Source of the DNA: Fragilaria crotonensis | Taxonomy: Eukaryota; Bacillariophyta; Fragilariophyceae; Fragilariales; Fragilariaceae | Direction of reading: 5' to 3' | Assembly: GCA_022925895.1 (NCBI GenBank) | Contig: JAKSYS010000030.1 | Coordinates: 62,001-126,000, forward strand | Length of the DNA stretch: 64,000 bases | Part shown: in pieces, positions 10,761 through 21,534 of the stretch | Layout: every line of letters begins with the position of its first letter | Position numbering within the stretch: position 1 is the stretch's first letter | Position numbers and translations under genes: made by a program | Notes under the pieces: model-generated | Seen by the model: only the letters and a program-made list of their open reading frames with translations | What the model was told of the DNA's origin: nothing | Databases searched by the model: none

Positions 10761-12005
10761 CTAGCGCGATGTTGACAAGGATTGTGCGAATAGCTGCTCT
10801 TGGAACATCATCAATTGCGAAATCCACTCTGGCTCCTTCGCCATGCCTATTGTGACTAGAGCATTCGTCGTGGGATGCGGCAAGGTGATTTCCATTGCCC
10901 AGAGGCACAATCGTGAATGCGGATCCTGCTCCACAGTGGTTTCGAAAAGTAGATCCAACTTATCATCTTCCGACAGCTCTTCATCTACCACTGGTGATTC
11001 GTCCTTACTATAGCCCGAATAACGCTTATCGCCCCAAATTGGATGGCCGATGTGCTTGAGGTGTCTGCGAATTTGATGTTTCCGACCAGAGACCGGGAAT
11101 AGGTCCAAGATTGTAATCCATCCATTCGCTCTAGGATCACAACATGGAGCACGCAAAATAACTTGGTACCTCGTTTCTGCAGGCTTCCCGCTTACACGTT
11201 CGTTAATGACGCCTGAGTCAGCCTCAACGCGTCCAAATGCCACTGCACGGTATCGTTTGTGGCAGCGCTGTTGCGCAAATGCCATTCGTAAGTGTCGTTC
11301 CGATTCCTTGGTCTTGGCCAGGACGAGAAGGCCTCCGGTGGCGGCGTCAAGTCGGTGAACGATGATAGGCTTACGTCCGTCTGGTCCAGCCAAGGGTAGC
11401 AGCAAATCTGATCGTTGCAAGGTCTTGCCATTGCCTCCTTGCACGGATATACCCTGCGGTTTGTCCACGACGGCCATCACATCGTCCTGGTATACAATGG
11501 TGAGCGGTTGCCTCCACATGGGAGAAAGTTCTTTATGGTGGTCGTTATAGTGAGTTTGAGCCGATTGGACCTGTGTAAAGGTGCGACAACATGTGGAACA
11601 GACAATGCACTTGTCGCGGTCTGACAGCTCACCGCCACGTAGTTCGTTTTCCGACAACGACGATGATGAAACTTTCTGCTTAAGGACCAGTTTCCATTGC
11701 AGATCGGAGGGATTTGCGACGTGATAAGCACATGTTGTTGTGTCGTTCCGTCCTAGTGCAATGGTGGAGCCTAATCGCAGAAAGATCAATCGACCATAGT
11801 CGAGTGAGAAGATTATCTTGCCTTTGACTTGAAACGGAAGTGCGTGAATGACTCGATTGTTACTCTTCCAGATGAGAGAAACAGAACATGAGCAACAGGA
11901 TCGTCGCTTCTGACTGCCAAAACAGAAGCCGTACCATCCGGACTCGTTCACTTCCAATATGTCCGCGTTGTCTACGCTGTTGACATACACGCGGGGAAAG
12001 GACAT
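10761..12005 (-). CDS. RluA-family RNA pseudouridine synthase with N-terminal C2H2 zinc finger
   Basis: The enzyme isomerises specific uridines in rRNA or tRNA. The ATG at 12003-12005 gives 414 residues. The catalytic Asp is in the family motif HRLDAATGGLLVLAK; the preceding strand VYQDDVMAVVDKPQGISV and the later GRKHQIRRHLKHIGHPIWGD are hallmarks of RluA. Before the catalytic domain lies a finger CIVCSTCCRTFTQ followed by H-x4-H spacing (HYNDHH), uncommon in this family and likely to contact RNA or protein. The frame is intact. The flavin-reductase gene follows closely on the same strand. Confidence 0.9.
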   Translation of the reverse strand: MSFPRVYVNSVDNADILEVNESGWYGFCFGSQKRRSCCSCSVSLIWKSNNRVIHALPFQVKGKIIFSLDYGRLIFLRLGSTIALGRNDTTTCAYHVANPSDLQWKLVLKQKVSSSSLSENELRGGELSDRDKCIVCSTCCRTFTQVQSAQTHYNDHHKELSPMWRQPLTIVYQDDVMAVVDKPQGISVQGGNGKTLQRSDLLLPLAGPDGRKPIIVHRLDAATGGLLVLAKTKESERHLRMAFAQQRCHKRYRAVAFGRVEADSGVINERVSGKPAETRYQVILRAPCCDPRANGWITILDLFPVSGRKHQIRRHLKHIGHPIWGDKRYSGYSKDESPVVDEELSEDDKLDLLFETTVEQDPHSRLCLWAMEITLPHPTTNALVTIGMAKEPEWISQLMMFQEQLFAQSLSTSR

Positions 12006-12679
12006 CCTTTCAACAAGTGCCAATGCAGACGTCAGAGCATCGCCTTTGATTCAGAACATATGATGTTTGAGAGGCGAGAGACCGTTAAGATTGTGACAAC
12101 ACTTCCCCTCTCTGTTCGGGTGAAGGAGGGCGAACGGCTCTGGGATGAAAAGTTGGTTCTTGACTCTTGGCAGCCCATTGCCAATTCCCACACATCTGGG
12201 CACTGGCAATGGCGCACTGGCACAAGTAGATGTGACAGTGCACGGTGTCCGAGTGCCCACTACCGGTAGTACTCCAGTACGCTAATGATACCAGTAAATT
12301 TGTTTTTCACATTCTCACATCGTGGAGTAGAATTGTACTTGCACTTGGTACACGACGTACTGTACCTGGTACTGTAAGCTCTGTCTTCCGAAACCGCGCT
12401 TGCCAATTCCTTTTATGCAACATAAAAGCCTGGAAACTCGTTTTCGTTCCTCCAGATGTGAATCATAGTGTTCGTGACGGACGACAGGGTCAATGTGGTC
12501 TTGATTAGTGCTACATGGTTGAGACGCTTGTAGTTTGAACTCCAGGAAACAGTTTGGAAATTGGTATGGTTAGTTAGGAACAACTGGGAAGACTCTGAAG
12601 CTAAAGGCCTCCTAGGTCTGCAAGATTATTGTTCTCGAAAGGCAACAAAAGGAGTTTCTGTCAGTCGGTTGGTAGAAAG
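12006..12679. other. Intergenic spacer with a GTAC cluster
   Basis: The GTAC cluster lies at about 12266-12375. It separates the pseudouridine synthase start from the COX5b-like 3' end. No gene is supported. Confidence 0.55.
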
Positions 12680-13454
12680 TTAATGGTGGGCGCCTTGAAC
12701 TTCAGGGTCAGGAATGTGGAGCATCTTGAAGAAGAGACCGACATCCTTAATGTAATAGGTGTTGTTATCGTTGTGGATGTTGAACCAATACATAGCATGA
12801 GTTTCTGGGTCTTGGTAGCCCACAGCCCGAGTATCGTATCGGGATGGGATCAAAATGGGGGAAGAATAGGTTCCAGAACCCTCCGGTGGCACCAGACCAA
12901 GGTCGTTGTATCCGTCCACGTTCTTCTCCTCCAACTCATCAAGGTCATCAATCCCATTCAGACCGAGTTCCTCCAAATCCTTCTTGACATCAGGGGTGAC
13001 AAAGTCGGGGACGAGCCCTGGTTTCGACTTGCGCATCCTGTCCGTAGGAATGAGGTTGTCAGGTTCTCCTAAAATCTTGTCGAGGCCGAATGGAAACTTC
13101 GAGGAGAACGCGGCAGCCTGCACTGGTGAACGGCGAGACGCAACTCGCGCGGCACTTACGAGATCATGAGGAAGAAGGACAACAGAATGTGAGATCTCCG
13201 AACGCTACCAGATAGGACTGCAATGTACCCATTTCCCGACTCCAGACACAGGTATCGTTGTGTGCACAAGCTGAAAGTTCGCCATAACCGATTCGTTCGA
13301 CTCAAATAATGAGCACGACGTTGTGACATGGCGTGCGTGCCCAACGATGGTGTTTCGTCGATCGAAATTTCACCGTCTTTCTCACTTTGTCTTGCAACGT
13401 TACAAAGTTTCACAACAACATCAACACTCACGTTCGCATGGTAGAGGCAAGCAT
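12680..13454 (-). CDS. Cytochrome c oxidase subunit 5b-like mitochondrial protein
   Basis: Two exons fit: 13432-13454 (ATG at 13452-13454) and 12680-13154, separated by a 277-nt GT-AG intron (donor GTGAGT, acceptor CGTAAG). The join gives a classic mitochondrial presequence, MLASTMRTAARVASRRSPVQ, and a total of 165 residues. The C-terminal part GTYSSPILIPSRYDTRAVGY then MYWFNIHNDNN resembles the COX5b core (G-T-x-x-x-P-x-L-I-P-S, R-x-V-G, W-F). The zinc-binding Cys residues of animal COX5b are absent (Tyr occupies the first). The assignment rests on this short core and could be wrong for another mitochondrial subunit of similar fold. Confidence 0.6.
13155..13431 (-). other. Intron in the COX5b-like gene
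   Basis: 277 nt on the minus strand from GTGAGTGTTG to CTCGTAAG. Removing it joins a 23-nt first exon to the second in phase and completes a basic Ala/Arg-rich presequence. Confidence 0.6.
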
Positions 13455-13802
13455 GATCTCAAAACAACGAGGGATTGAACCTGAACGACTTCGTTGTTAG
13501 CTGTTTACCAGTTTGAAGGTTCGGATTTGTCGTCAGTAGGGATTAGGGTTACGGTGGTTTGTCTTGCGTGTGAATCATGACGTCATCAAATCGGCATCAA
13601 CTCGATCCCTAACAATGCTAGCAAGCATGGCGGTACAGCACACTTTTCTGATAACTTTTTTTCGAAGGACGACTGCTGCACTTAACTACTTCCATCTTGG
13701 ATGGGATCTCGATGAGTATGTAATAACAATCTCGATAGCGTCGACCACATCTTTGCTCAGCCCTGGGAAATGTCAATTCAATATCTGAACTACTACAATG
13801 CC
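13455..13802. other. Short intergenic spacer, nothing recognised
   Basis: 348 nt between the COX5b-like start and the FKBP 3' end. I see no gene, RNA or repeat in it. Confidence 0.4.
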
Positions 13803-14916
13803 TTATCGCGCTATAGCCACCACTTGTACTTCCATGATGAGAGATTGGTCGAATCGTTGCGCCATGCGTCGCTGTTCTGCATACGTGCTGGGGAACGGCA
13901 GTTTCGTGGTATCGAGACACGATTCCGTCGCGACAATGGTTGCCGTTGGTACCACAACATAGTCGGTCTTCAACTCACCACCAGCACCTCGACCGCCAGG
14001 ACCACCATCACAAAGTTTGGTTGGTTTTTCCCATCCCATCTGAGGGACAATGGCAAAGCGACGGATCCCGCCGACTTGCATGTTGAGGAGTGCCTCGTTT
14101 AGGGCAGCGATGTTTTGAGAAGAACCTACAGTCGTTGTGAAGGATTTTGTGCCAGGAGCCGTTTCGTCGTCTTCAAGGCCGTATCCTTTCGTAAGTGTAA
14201 GGGAAAGAGATAAAAGGTTAGTACCACTGAGTCTCAGGAACTAGTTTTCGAGCAGAGTATCATCACAACCCTCATTGTCAGCATAGTGATGTCACCAACA
14301 GACTTGACGACTCACCTCTGGAAAAGACGACTGTTCCTTCCCCACTAATCCCATCATAGCTTCGCTTTCCAAGTTTGAGAGTTTTGAAGAACAACGTGAC
14401 TCGATCTCCCTCTTGAATTCGCCTCCCATCGCCGTTATTGTCCGTTCCTAACTGAAGATCACGATATCGAGTTCCTCCTTTAGTAAACTCGGGTGGAGGC
14501 AAGCCCCGTTGTTCCTCTTCCTTCAATTCTTGATCTCGCAGCTCTGCCATGGCTTGACATTCTTCCACATTGGTGCATCTTGGTTTGTCGCCATTTGATG
14601 ATTGTCCTGATACCTTGGCCTTTGGAGGTGGAGGAGCCACACCCTTAACGAGTGCATGTGCATTATCGGAAGGAAGGAGAAGGGCTGTCGTCAAGACAGT
14701 AGTCAGAAACATTCGTCGACCATCGCTTGTAGTAGCACCAGCACTCCGTTGCTGTTGTAAGCTCAGAGTACTTGAACTACGAGTACTTTTCTCTGAAACC
14801 ATCATCAACGCGAGACGATGCGGCGTTGGCGTTGGTAGCCTGGGCACCGTAGTCCACGAGAGCACAGCTGTCATGGTTGTGGTAGCAAGGAGAATCACGA
14901 ATATCGATTGAATCAT
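13803..14916 (-). CDS. FKBP-type peptidyl-prolyl isomerase, predicted thylakoid lumen
   Basis: Exons 14316-14916 and 13803-14185 join across a 130-nt GT-AG intron (CAGAG|GTGAGT to CGAAAG|GATACG), giving 327 residues. The targeting signal has three parts: a signal peptide (MIQSIFVILLATTTMTAVLS), a basic stretch, then a twin-arginine lumen signal GRRMFLTTVLTTALLLPS ending AHA. This fits import through the plastid membranes and then Tat transport into the lumen. The FKBP domain starts at GDRVTLFFKTLKLGKRSYDG and ends with LLNMQVGGIRRFAIVPQMGW. Several active-site aromatics of canonical FKBP12 are not obvious, as is common among lumenal FKBPs. The role is probably folding or assembly of photosynthetic complexes. 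The frame is intact. Confidence 0.85.
14186..14315 (-). other. Intron in the FKBP gene
   Basis: 130 nt, donor GTGAGT and acceptor TTACGAAAG, inside the FKBP domain. Splicing restores V-F-S-R-G-Y-G-L without a stop. Confidence 0.8.
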
Positions 14917-15479
14917 TTTACAGGACCTACTATCAAGCTTGTTGCGATTGCGATGCTTTTGTTGGAGTTGGAGTTGTTATGGAATGTGTGTGAGCAATCA
15001 ATTTAATGCAGGCGAATCTACAAATTCACTCCAGCATAGTGCGCGGCACCTGTTCCAGCGTGAATCACCAGTCACCCATGGCCAAGCCTGCAAGTACGTG
15101 GTTCGTGGTTCTTTGGCTCCAATTTGCGACTGTGTTCATGTAACTCCCCCCATTAATATTCCTTGTGAGGGAGCATGGAACTCATTTTACCAGAGTCCTC
15201 GGGGCACTGTCGGAACTCGGAATCGGGACACACATCCTTTGTGTTCTAATACCCCAAGTTTCGCATACTGTGCAGTATCAGTACCAGTTACAGTAGCAAG
15301 TGCAGGTATGCATACCGAGTCTAGTACTACTGTACTACTACATTACAACACTACACATACCACTTCAGTCGTAGCTGTACCAAGTACTACTAGGTACTCT
15401 AGTACCAGTAATTTATTCCACAAAGCTGCGAAGCTCCACTACTCGAGTACACCACTAAACATGATGCTGCTGATTTTTG
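14917..15479. other. GTAC-rich spacer next to the copia insertion
   Basis: A dense GTAC/TAGTAC cluster lies at about 15270-15450. The copia element is inserted at the far end. No gene is supported. Confidence 0.55.
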
Positions 15480-15484
15480 ATTGC
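15480..15484. repeat. Target-site duplication ATTGC (left) of copia element 1
   Basis: ATTGC lies immediately before the TG of the left LTR and again at 21529-21533 immediately after the CA of the right LTR. Five bases is the usual Ty1/copia duplication. Confidence 0.9.
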
Positions 15485-15593
15485 TGTCATGCACAAGTAG
15501 AAGTGACTAGGTGGTTCAGTTTAGTCTACCTACGCTGGAACTGTGAGGTCCCCGCGCATGTCGGATGGCAGGACAGACGACTCTATCCTGACC
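15485..15593 (-). repeat. 3' LTR of copia element 1 (left copy)
   Basis: Identical to the right copy over 107 bp (15486-15592). It starts TG on the outside; the inner terminal base differs from the expected CA end. Confidence 0.9.
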
Positions 15594-15662
15594 TCCTCTT
15601 CGACTGGAACTAGCCAGTAGCATGCCCGGAGACCAAACCTCCTCTCAAGCCCAGACTCCGTC

Positions 15663-18600
15663 TTAAGCCATCATTTCCGTAACCAAATCTGTAAAGATAG
15701 TAGTACCCAGAGCCTTAGTACAAACATCCGCGAAGTTTTCTGCGGACCTGCACCAATGCGCGTTCACAATCTTAGCTGTTATAGCTTCACGCACGTAATG
15801 ATAAGAAATAGCTATGTGCTTTTTCTTCAATTCGCCTTCTGGAATTTCGGCGCTCTGGATGACGCCGAAGTTATCCCCAAACAAATCAGTGGGTTTCGTA
15901 ACTGGTATTCCAAGGCAGCGCAGCATATAACGAATCGAAATGGCCTCCTCAACACCTGAACGCATGGAAATAAACTCCGCACAGTACGTGCTTGTCGCAA
16001 TGCACCCTTGTCGTTTGCTGTGCCAAAGTATGGGAGTACTGCCGACAAATACGATCAATCCCGTGATAGAGCGACGAGTAACGTGGTCGTGAGCATGGTC
16101 GGCATCAAAGAACACCGCCGTTTCCAACTCGCGACCGTACGGCGGAAAATCCGATGCAATGTCTTCGTGCGCATCAGGGTAGTCTTCAAGGAAATCCGGA
16201 TGGAACGAATCCTTTCTCAACTCTTCATCTATCAACAAAGGGCGAGAATCAATGACGATACGACGGTTGGGATTCTTTTTGAGGTATCCAAAGAGGAACA
16301 ACGCCAACTCCAAGTGATGTTCACGAGGTGCTGCCGCAAACCTGCTGAGCGAAGACACTGCAAACGCAATGTCGAGTCGCCCAATAGTGCACGCCCACTG
16401 AGCCATGCCGACGAGCATTTGATACTTACGGATTCCCACGTCCGATAACAAAGGGCTCTCGTCCAGTTCAGGGTGGCAGCTCTCCGTAAAGGAGTGCGAT
16501 GGGGATAAAGCGTGCCGTCGAGACACAATTCAGGATCGGCTTCGATACGCGCACGCATTCTTTCAAATACGTCGCACAGCTAATCACCCACGCATTCTCG
16601 TCAACCGAAAAGTGATAATCGTTACCCAAGCAATAGGCTGGGGGGCCAATGGACTTGAGTAAAAACGCCGCAGATATTAACGACTTCCAACGTTCGGGGT
16701 CACGTGCGACAATCTTGAAATCATCTACGTGTGTGCAGATATAATCGTATCCGTCCTTCGCCTCTCGCTCGCGCATCCATACGTCGCGGTCGTAGCGAGT
16801 GGCGGAGAATCCCAAGGATCGCAAGAAATCAGCAAAGTGAGCTCGAAACGCACGACTCGATGATCGGAGGCCATACAAGGCCTTCTTGAAAATCATTATA
16901 GAACCTTCGCGGTCTTCAAATTCCGGTCCTGCCCTAGAGTATATTTTCTCTAGACAATCCGCAGTAATGAATGCGTTGCCGATGTCGCCGCAAAGGATAG
17001 GTAGACTATCCCGGTGAGCAATTAAATCGAGCAACCGAACACTTATACCTTTTACAACGGTGGAGCGGAATTGATACCTTCGGATCAACCAAATGGCCAC
17101 CAGCAACGAGCCGAGCTTTGCGCCGGCCATCTTGCTTGACTTCGAAAATCATAGTCAATTTGGTCCATTGATACTCCGAGCTGGGCTTGTAATCCGGAGC
17201 ATGAAATGAGAAACAGTCGAGAGCCAAAAGAGATTCCACCTCTTTTCGGATAGCATCCGCCCAAAACGTGTTTCCGGCTTCGGCATCGAGTTCCAGAGCG
17301 TGTTGCACGCTCGAATCGCACGCCGTACTTCACCTCCAATGGTCTGCTGATCCGTCCCGGCTTCTTCCGCTTCCTCACGCCACCGGTTGTCGGAACCGCA
17401 CGGATAATCCGCCGAATCAGGCGGGTACCGTTAGGTAGATGGGAGGCAACTCGTATTGTCGTCGGGGAACCGGTGTCGTCACCATGATAAGACCCACCCG
17501 CATCACGCATGATACGTCGAACAATCTTAGAAAAGTTACGATTAAACTGGCGAGCCCATCGCGTATAGCGACCGCCAGTGTATCGTCCACTGTCATTCCC
17601 GAGTTTGTGCTCAAGCACATAGCATGCCGTCTCACTAGGAAAATCACGTTTCACCGTAGAGAACGGCAATATAGATATTTCGTCGGTCTTCCAGCGGATC
17701 CGGAACATCAACAACCCATTTTGCCACTCGTGACCATCAATCCGATCAAATAACTCGTCAGGGTCAGAATCCGCAGCGATTCTTTCGAATTGATGAGCGA
17801 TATCGTCGAAGACTGGAGGGTCCAAGTCTTCGTCCTGTGTGATCTGGCGGACATCGCCTCCGTGCCCTGGATCATCAGCGTGATCATCGAACGAACCGTC
17901 GTTCGTAGGATCTGCTCGGACATTAGCAGTAGGTATAACCGGAGTACTCGCAGGATTGCGAGACTGCACAACAGGAGTCGAATCGGTTTGAGAGGTCACA
18001 ATAGGATCAAGTGGTGGAGTATGGCCCGAAGCTGTTGGAAAAACCATCTGCTCCTCTGAATTGGAAGGCGGTTGCTGGGTAACCGGCGAACTTTGCGATT
18101 CAGAGAAGAACGCTTCCGGTGCGAGAATCGAATGACGTGGGCGCTTAGTCGGCGGCCCATAAACCTCCAGTATGCCATCTTCGAACTCGTCCGGAAGTTG
18201 AGTACGATCACTCCTCGACGATGGGGAAAGTAGAGCGCGCAATTCTGCCACCGTACCGCCCACAACGTCGTCAGCCTTTTCCGAACCCGGGTCGCCGTCA
18301 TCGATCGAACTCGGGTCGGCGAGAAGTGTACGTTCATCGTTGCAATAAAACGATAGCGTCGTCGAGGGCGATGCGGGGACAATCTCCGACGTATCATCAC
18401 GCGGGTATCGTCTGCGTATCACCGATCGAGCTAACACCTGTGGAGAAGTCTCCGTTTCGTCATCGGGTTGAGTTAAGATTAAGAAACAAAACGCGTCTCC
18501 GATATTCTGAGCAATACCCAGAAAACGGCCTTTTAACATCTTAGGTTGTGGAAAAGGTTGACGTGGATTGTAATACCAAATCGGCTGCCAAAAAACGAAA

Positions 18601-19790
18601 CGAAAGACACTTATATCCGGTCTGTCGCCCCAGTGTGCTTCGTGTGGTGTCGACCAGTTCAGACTTCGTCGAGCAAGTACCGTCCGTAAAAGACATACAT
18701 ATTCCAACGCGAAGCACCAATAATTAAGGGGGCAGCCGGTGATTTTCATAAGATGGACAGTCGCGGCTTTCAAAGCACCGCCGCGACGCTCCGCGAGGTT
18801 CTCGTTTGGATGGTGGGCCTCCGTGAACTCAGAACGAATCGACATCGAAGTAAGATAATCGACCCAACGTTTACCCTTAAATTCGGGTGCGTTATCTGAC
18901 TTGATCACCGTCGGTGCACCACAGTCGGCCACCAGCTTCGGTAACGTCGTCGGACTCTGAGATCGGCGGCGCATTAAGAATGCGACGTCCAAACCTGTTC
19001 GCCGGAAACAATAAAGATTCCAGCATTTAAAACCTCGAACCGACGGGAGCGAAGAGAAGAACGTGTCAACATAACAAACATCATTGACACGTCGTACTTT
19101 GAGCTCTGGCAACCGCGTTTGAAAGTGGTCGCGCATCATCTCTCTCGTCTCCGCTTCGACCGTCGGAACCAATTGTGTCGTCGCAGACAATGTCTTAGCA
19201 ACAACGTGATCAGGGGTGAAACCCAAAAACCGCTTCCAACATGCATCGGTATGAATCGGAGTCGCGGGTCGCCGACGTGAATGGAGTCGCGCCATCGGTT
19301 CGTAGGCAACGGATCCATCCGTCAAAGATACCCTTGGTAACGATAGCTCCTCTGAATCAGTGATGCGATGAACTTCAAAAAAACACTTGGTGCCATCAAA
19401 GTAAAAAGGAAGCTTGTGTTTTCCAAATCGAGCCATTTGGAGACCAGGTTTTCCATCGACGCCGCGTTCGCAAGAACGCGCGCGATCATCGATACCATTC
19501 CTCTGGTCCCGCAAAGACTGATGTACAGAAAGTAGGGATTCTGTCTGTTGGGGGTTTGAATCTAGTAAAGCCTTGTGAGCATATGCCGCGTAGGCTTTAC
19601 CATCCTCACCAATCAATTTCGCTACGGCAGAGACAACTGGAAAAACTTCGCCAACGTTTCGGCCAGCAAAAGCCCCGGTCATCATTACCTCGCGTCCGGT
19701 CCTCCTCACAACCTTCCAGATGGACGTCACCAAGGTTTGATCATTCCCGGTGTCCGATACAAGAATTTGCTGAGAGGAGTCGACTTCCAA
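15663..19790 (-). CDS. pol: Copia element 1 Pol: protease, integrase, RT, RNase H (frame breaks)
   Basis: The order on the minus strand is as follows. The aspartic protease has its active site in SDTGND near 19750. The integrase core has D in CYVDTFF, D in IKSDNAPEF and E in NLAERRGG. A chromodomain-like stretch (LLMFRIRWKTDEISILPF, nt about 17590-17720) lies between integrase and RT. The reverse transcriptase has GDIGNAFI and YICTHVDDFKIVA, in which the usual Y-V-D-D is H-V-D-D. The RNase H-like C-terminus has FFDADHAHDH, WHSKRQGCIATST and ENFADVCTKAL, and stops at 15663. The frame shifts between integrase and RT near 17100 and between RT and RNase H near 16500. Homology is continuous across both. 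Confidence 0.9.
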
Positions 19791-19920
19791 ATAAATTCAT
19801 TCAAACGAGTAACACGGCGAAGGACGCGAACGGAAGTTTCTCCTCTGCAAGAAGTCAGGCGCTGCGTTCGGAGAATCCGACGGCTCTTCTGCAAACGGAT
19901 TCGCTTTCGTCACCAGCTCG

Positions 19921-21377
19921 TCACCGGAGCCGCGGAACCGTCATCGTTACCCGGTTCTGACGCAGTAGTAGCAGTGCCATCGGGGTACTAGACGCCGAAC
20001 CAGCCTTAGCCTTCTTCGATCGGCGAGACTTGTTCTGTTTTCCGCGCTTTCCATTGCCAGTAGCGGTTGTCTTGAACCGCTCAACTATGGTGTTGAATTG
20101 CTCGTTGAGTTGAAATTGATTCTTACCCTTGTGGGCCTCAATGCGCCACTCGAGTAAAAGCTTAAAAAACGAAGCACCTATCCCGATTTTCCAAGTATCT
20201 GGAAACTTCGGAATGATCCACTTCCTGTTCATCGGTCCCGGTTCACCTCCTGCCGATCTCTGTTGAGTTCCGGCAGATGTGGAAACGGTCCGACGCGAGT
20301 GTCTAGTACCAGATGCACCGTCACCAGAAACACCCGACGCTTGATCCTTGATGTTGAGCGATGTTTCGCGCTCACGTATTTCGGTCAAGATTGCCTCCAC
20401 GCTGCTGTCGGGACGATGAACGATGGAGTCACGAACTGAATCGAACGCCTCGTCTTGAATCGCAACCAATAACAGAGCTCGAGGGTATCTTTATCTTCAG
20501 CGAGTTTTGCTTTATTCTTCCTGAGACGCTGAAGGCAGTCGCGGAAGTCCGAAACAAAACTCGACCCGGAAACGTCAGGATCCAAGCGAATACTAAGAAG
20601 ACGTCTGACGTCGAACAAGACCACGTTAGCGCGGTTGATCGTAGTATCGCAGTAGGCTGCAAGATCAGCCCACAACGCCACCGGATCTAGCTTGTCGTCG
20701 TCAACCATCGCCTGGGCAATTGATTGAGCCTGGCCCCATGAACCGCAGTGCGGAGGAGGTAAAATACGCTCTCCGACACTCGGGTACTTTGACTTCGGCC
20801 GCATCTTTCAAGAAGATACCAAAACCACCAATGCCCATTGAGTTCACCGTATGTCCTTCCACGCGAAGTAATCCTCATCCAAGCCAGAGAACTTGCTCAA
20901 CTTTGGCATGTTCTTCTTGTCGTAGAGTTCGAACCTTTACGCAAAGGGGAGCCAACGATAGAACCAGTAGGAGATGCCTTCTGTTTAGAAGCATCAAGCT
21001 GACTCATGATAACGTCCAAAGTCAGATCCGGCGTCAAATGCCAATGCGGGCGTAATCAACGATACAGCCCACCTTTTGACAACGACAGGGGCTAAAGCTC
21101 CTCTGGCATTCCGCCGGAAACCAGAGCTGTCTTGACGTCCTCAGACGAATAACTTCATATCGCTCCACTTACGGACACGCCAATGTTGACTGAAAAGAAG
21201 CGTGATCCCTTCCTTTAACTTCGTACGGTCCGCCTCCTCCTCATCGAGGATGTCCACGAACAAATCAAGGATTTGCGACGTGGGGTGGACTAAACGAACG
21301 GGAGTCTCGTTCACAGCATCACCTGGGGTGATGCTAGCAGTACCAGCGGTTTGGGAGGGAGTAGAAGGCTCGGACAT
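19921..21377 (-). CDS. gag: Copia element 1 Gag region (broken into several frames)
   Basis: The likely start is MSEPSTPSQTAG at 21375-21377. Pieces in three frames follow: 21141-21377, 20385-20804 (ALWADLAAYCDTTINRA, a capsid-like helical stretch) and 19921-20469, ending in a Lys/Arg-rich nucleic-acid-binding tail (GNGKRGKQNKSRRSKKAK). I see no CCHC zinc knuckle. The product would form the virus-like particle of the element. As it stands it could not be made as one protein. Confidence 0.7.
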
Positions 21378-21419
21378 GGTCAACTAAAAGAGGTTAAAGT
21401 AGCAACAAAGACTATTAAT

Positions 21420-21528
21420 CGTCATGCACAAGTAGAAGTGACTAGGTGGTTCAGTTTAGTCTACCTACGCTGGAACTGTGAGGTCCCCGCGCATGTCGGA
21501 TGGCAGGACAGACGACTCTATCCTGACA
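21420..21528 (-). repeat. 5' LTR of copia element 1 (right copy)
   Basis: Direct repeat of 15485-15593. It ends CA at 21528, next to the duplicated ATTGC at 21529-21533. The element's promoter should be here, 7 nt from the first ATG of the downstream proteasome frame. Confidence 0.9.
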
Positions 21529-21533
21529 ATTGC
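21529..21533. repeat. Target-site duplication ATTGC (right) of copia element 1
   Basis: Second copy of the 5-bp duplication, matching 15480-15484. Confidence 0.9.
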
Positions 21534-21534
21534 T

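Larger units (their letters stand above)
15485..21528 (-). mobile_element. Complete Ty1/copia LTR retrotransposon 1 (6.04 kb, minus strand)
   Basis: It is bounded by two direct repeats of about 109 bp that start TGTCA and end TGACA on the outer sides and are flanked by the 5-bp duplication ATTGC. The 107-bp core of the two LTRs is identical, so the insertion is recent. The order on the minus strand is gag, protease, integrase, reverse transcriptase, RNase H, which is the Ty1/copia order. Several frame breaks interrupt gag and pol. The LTRs are unusually short for the superfamily. The element sits directly upstream of the proteasome gene, with its 5' LTR next to that gene. Confidence 0.95.
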
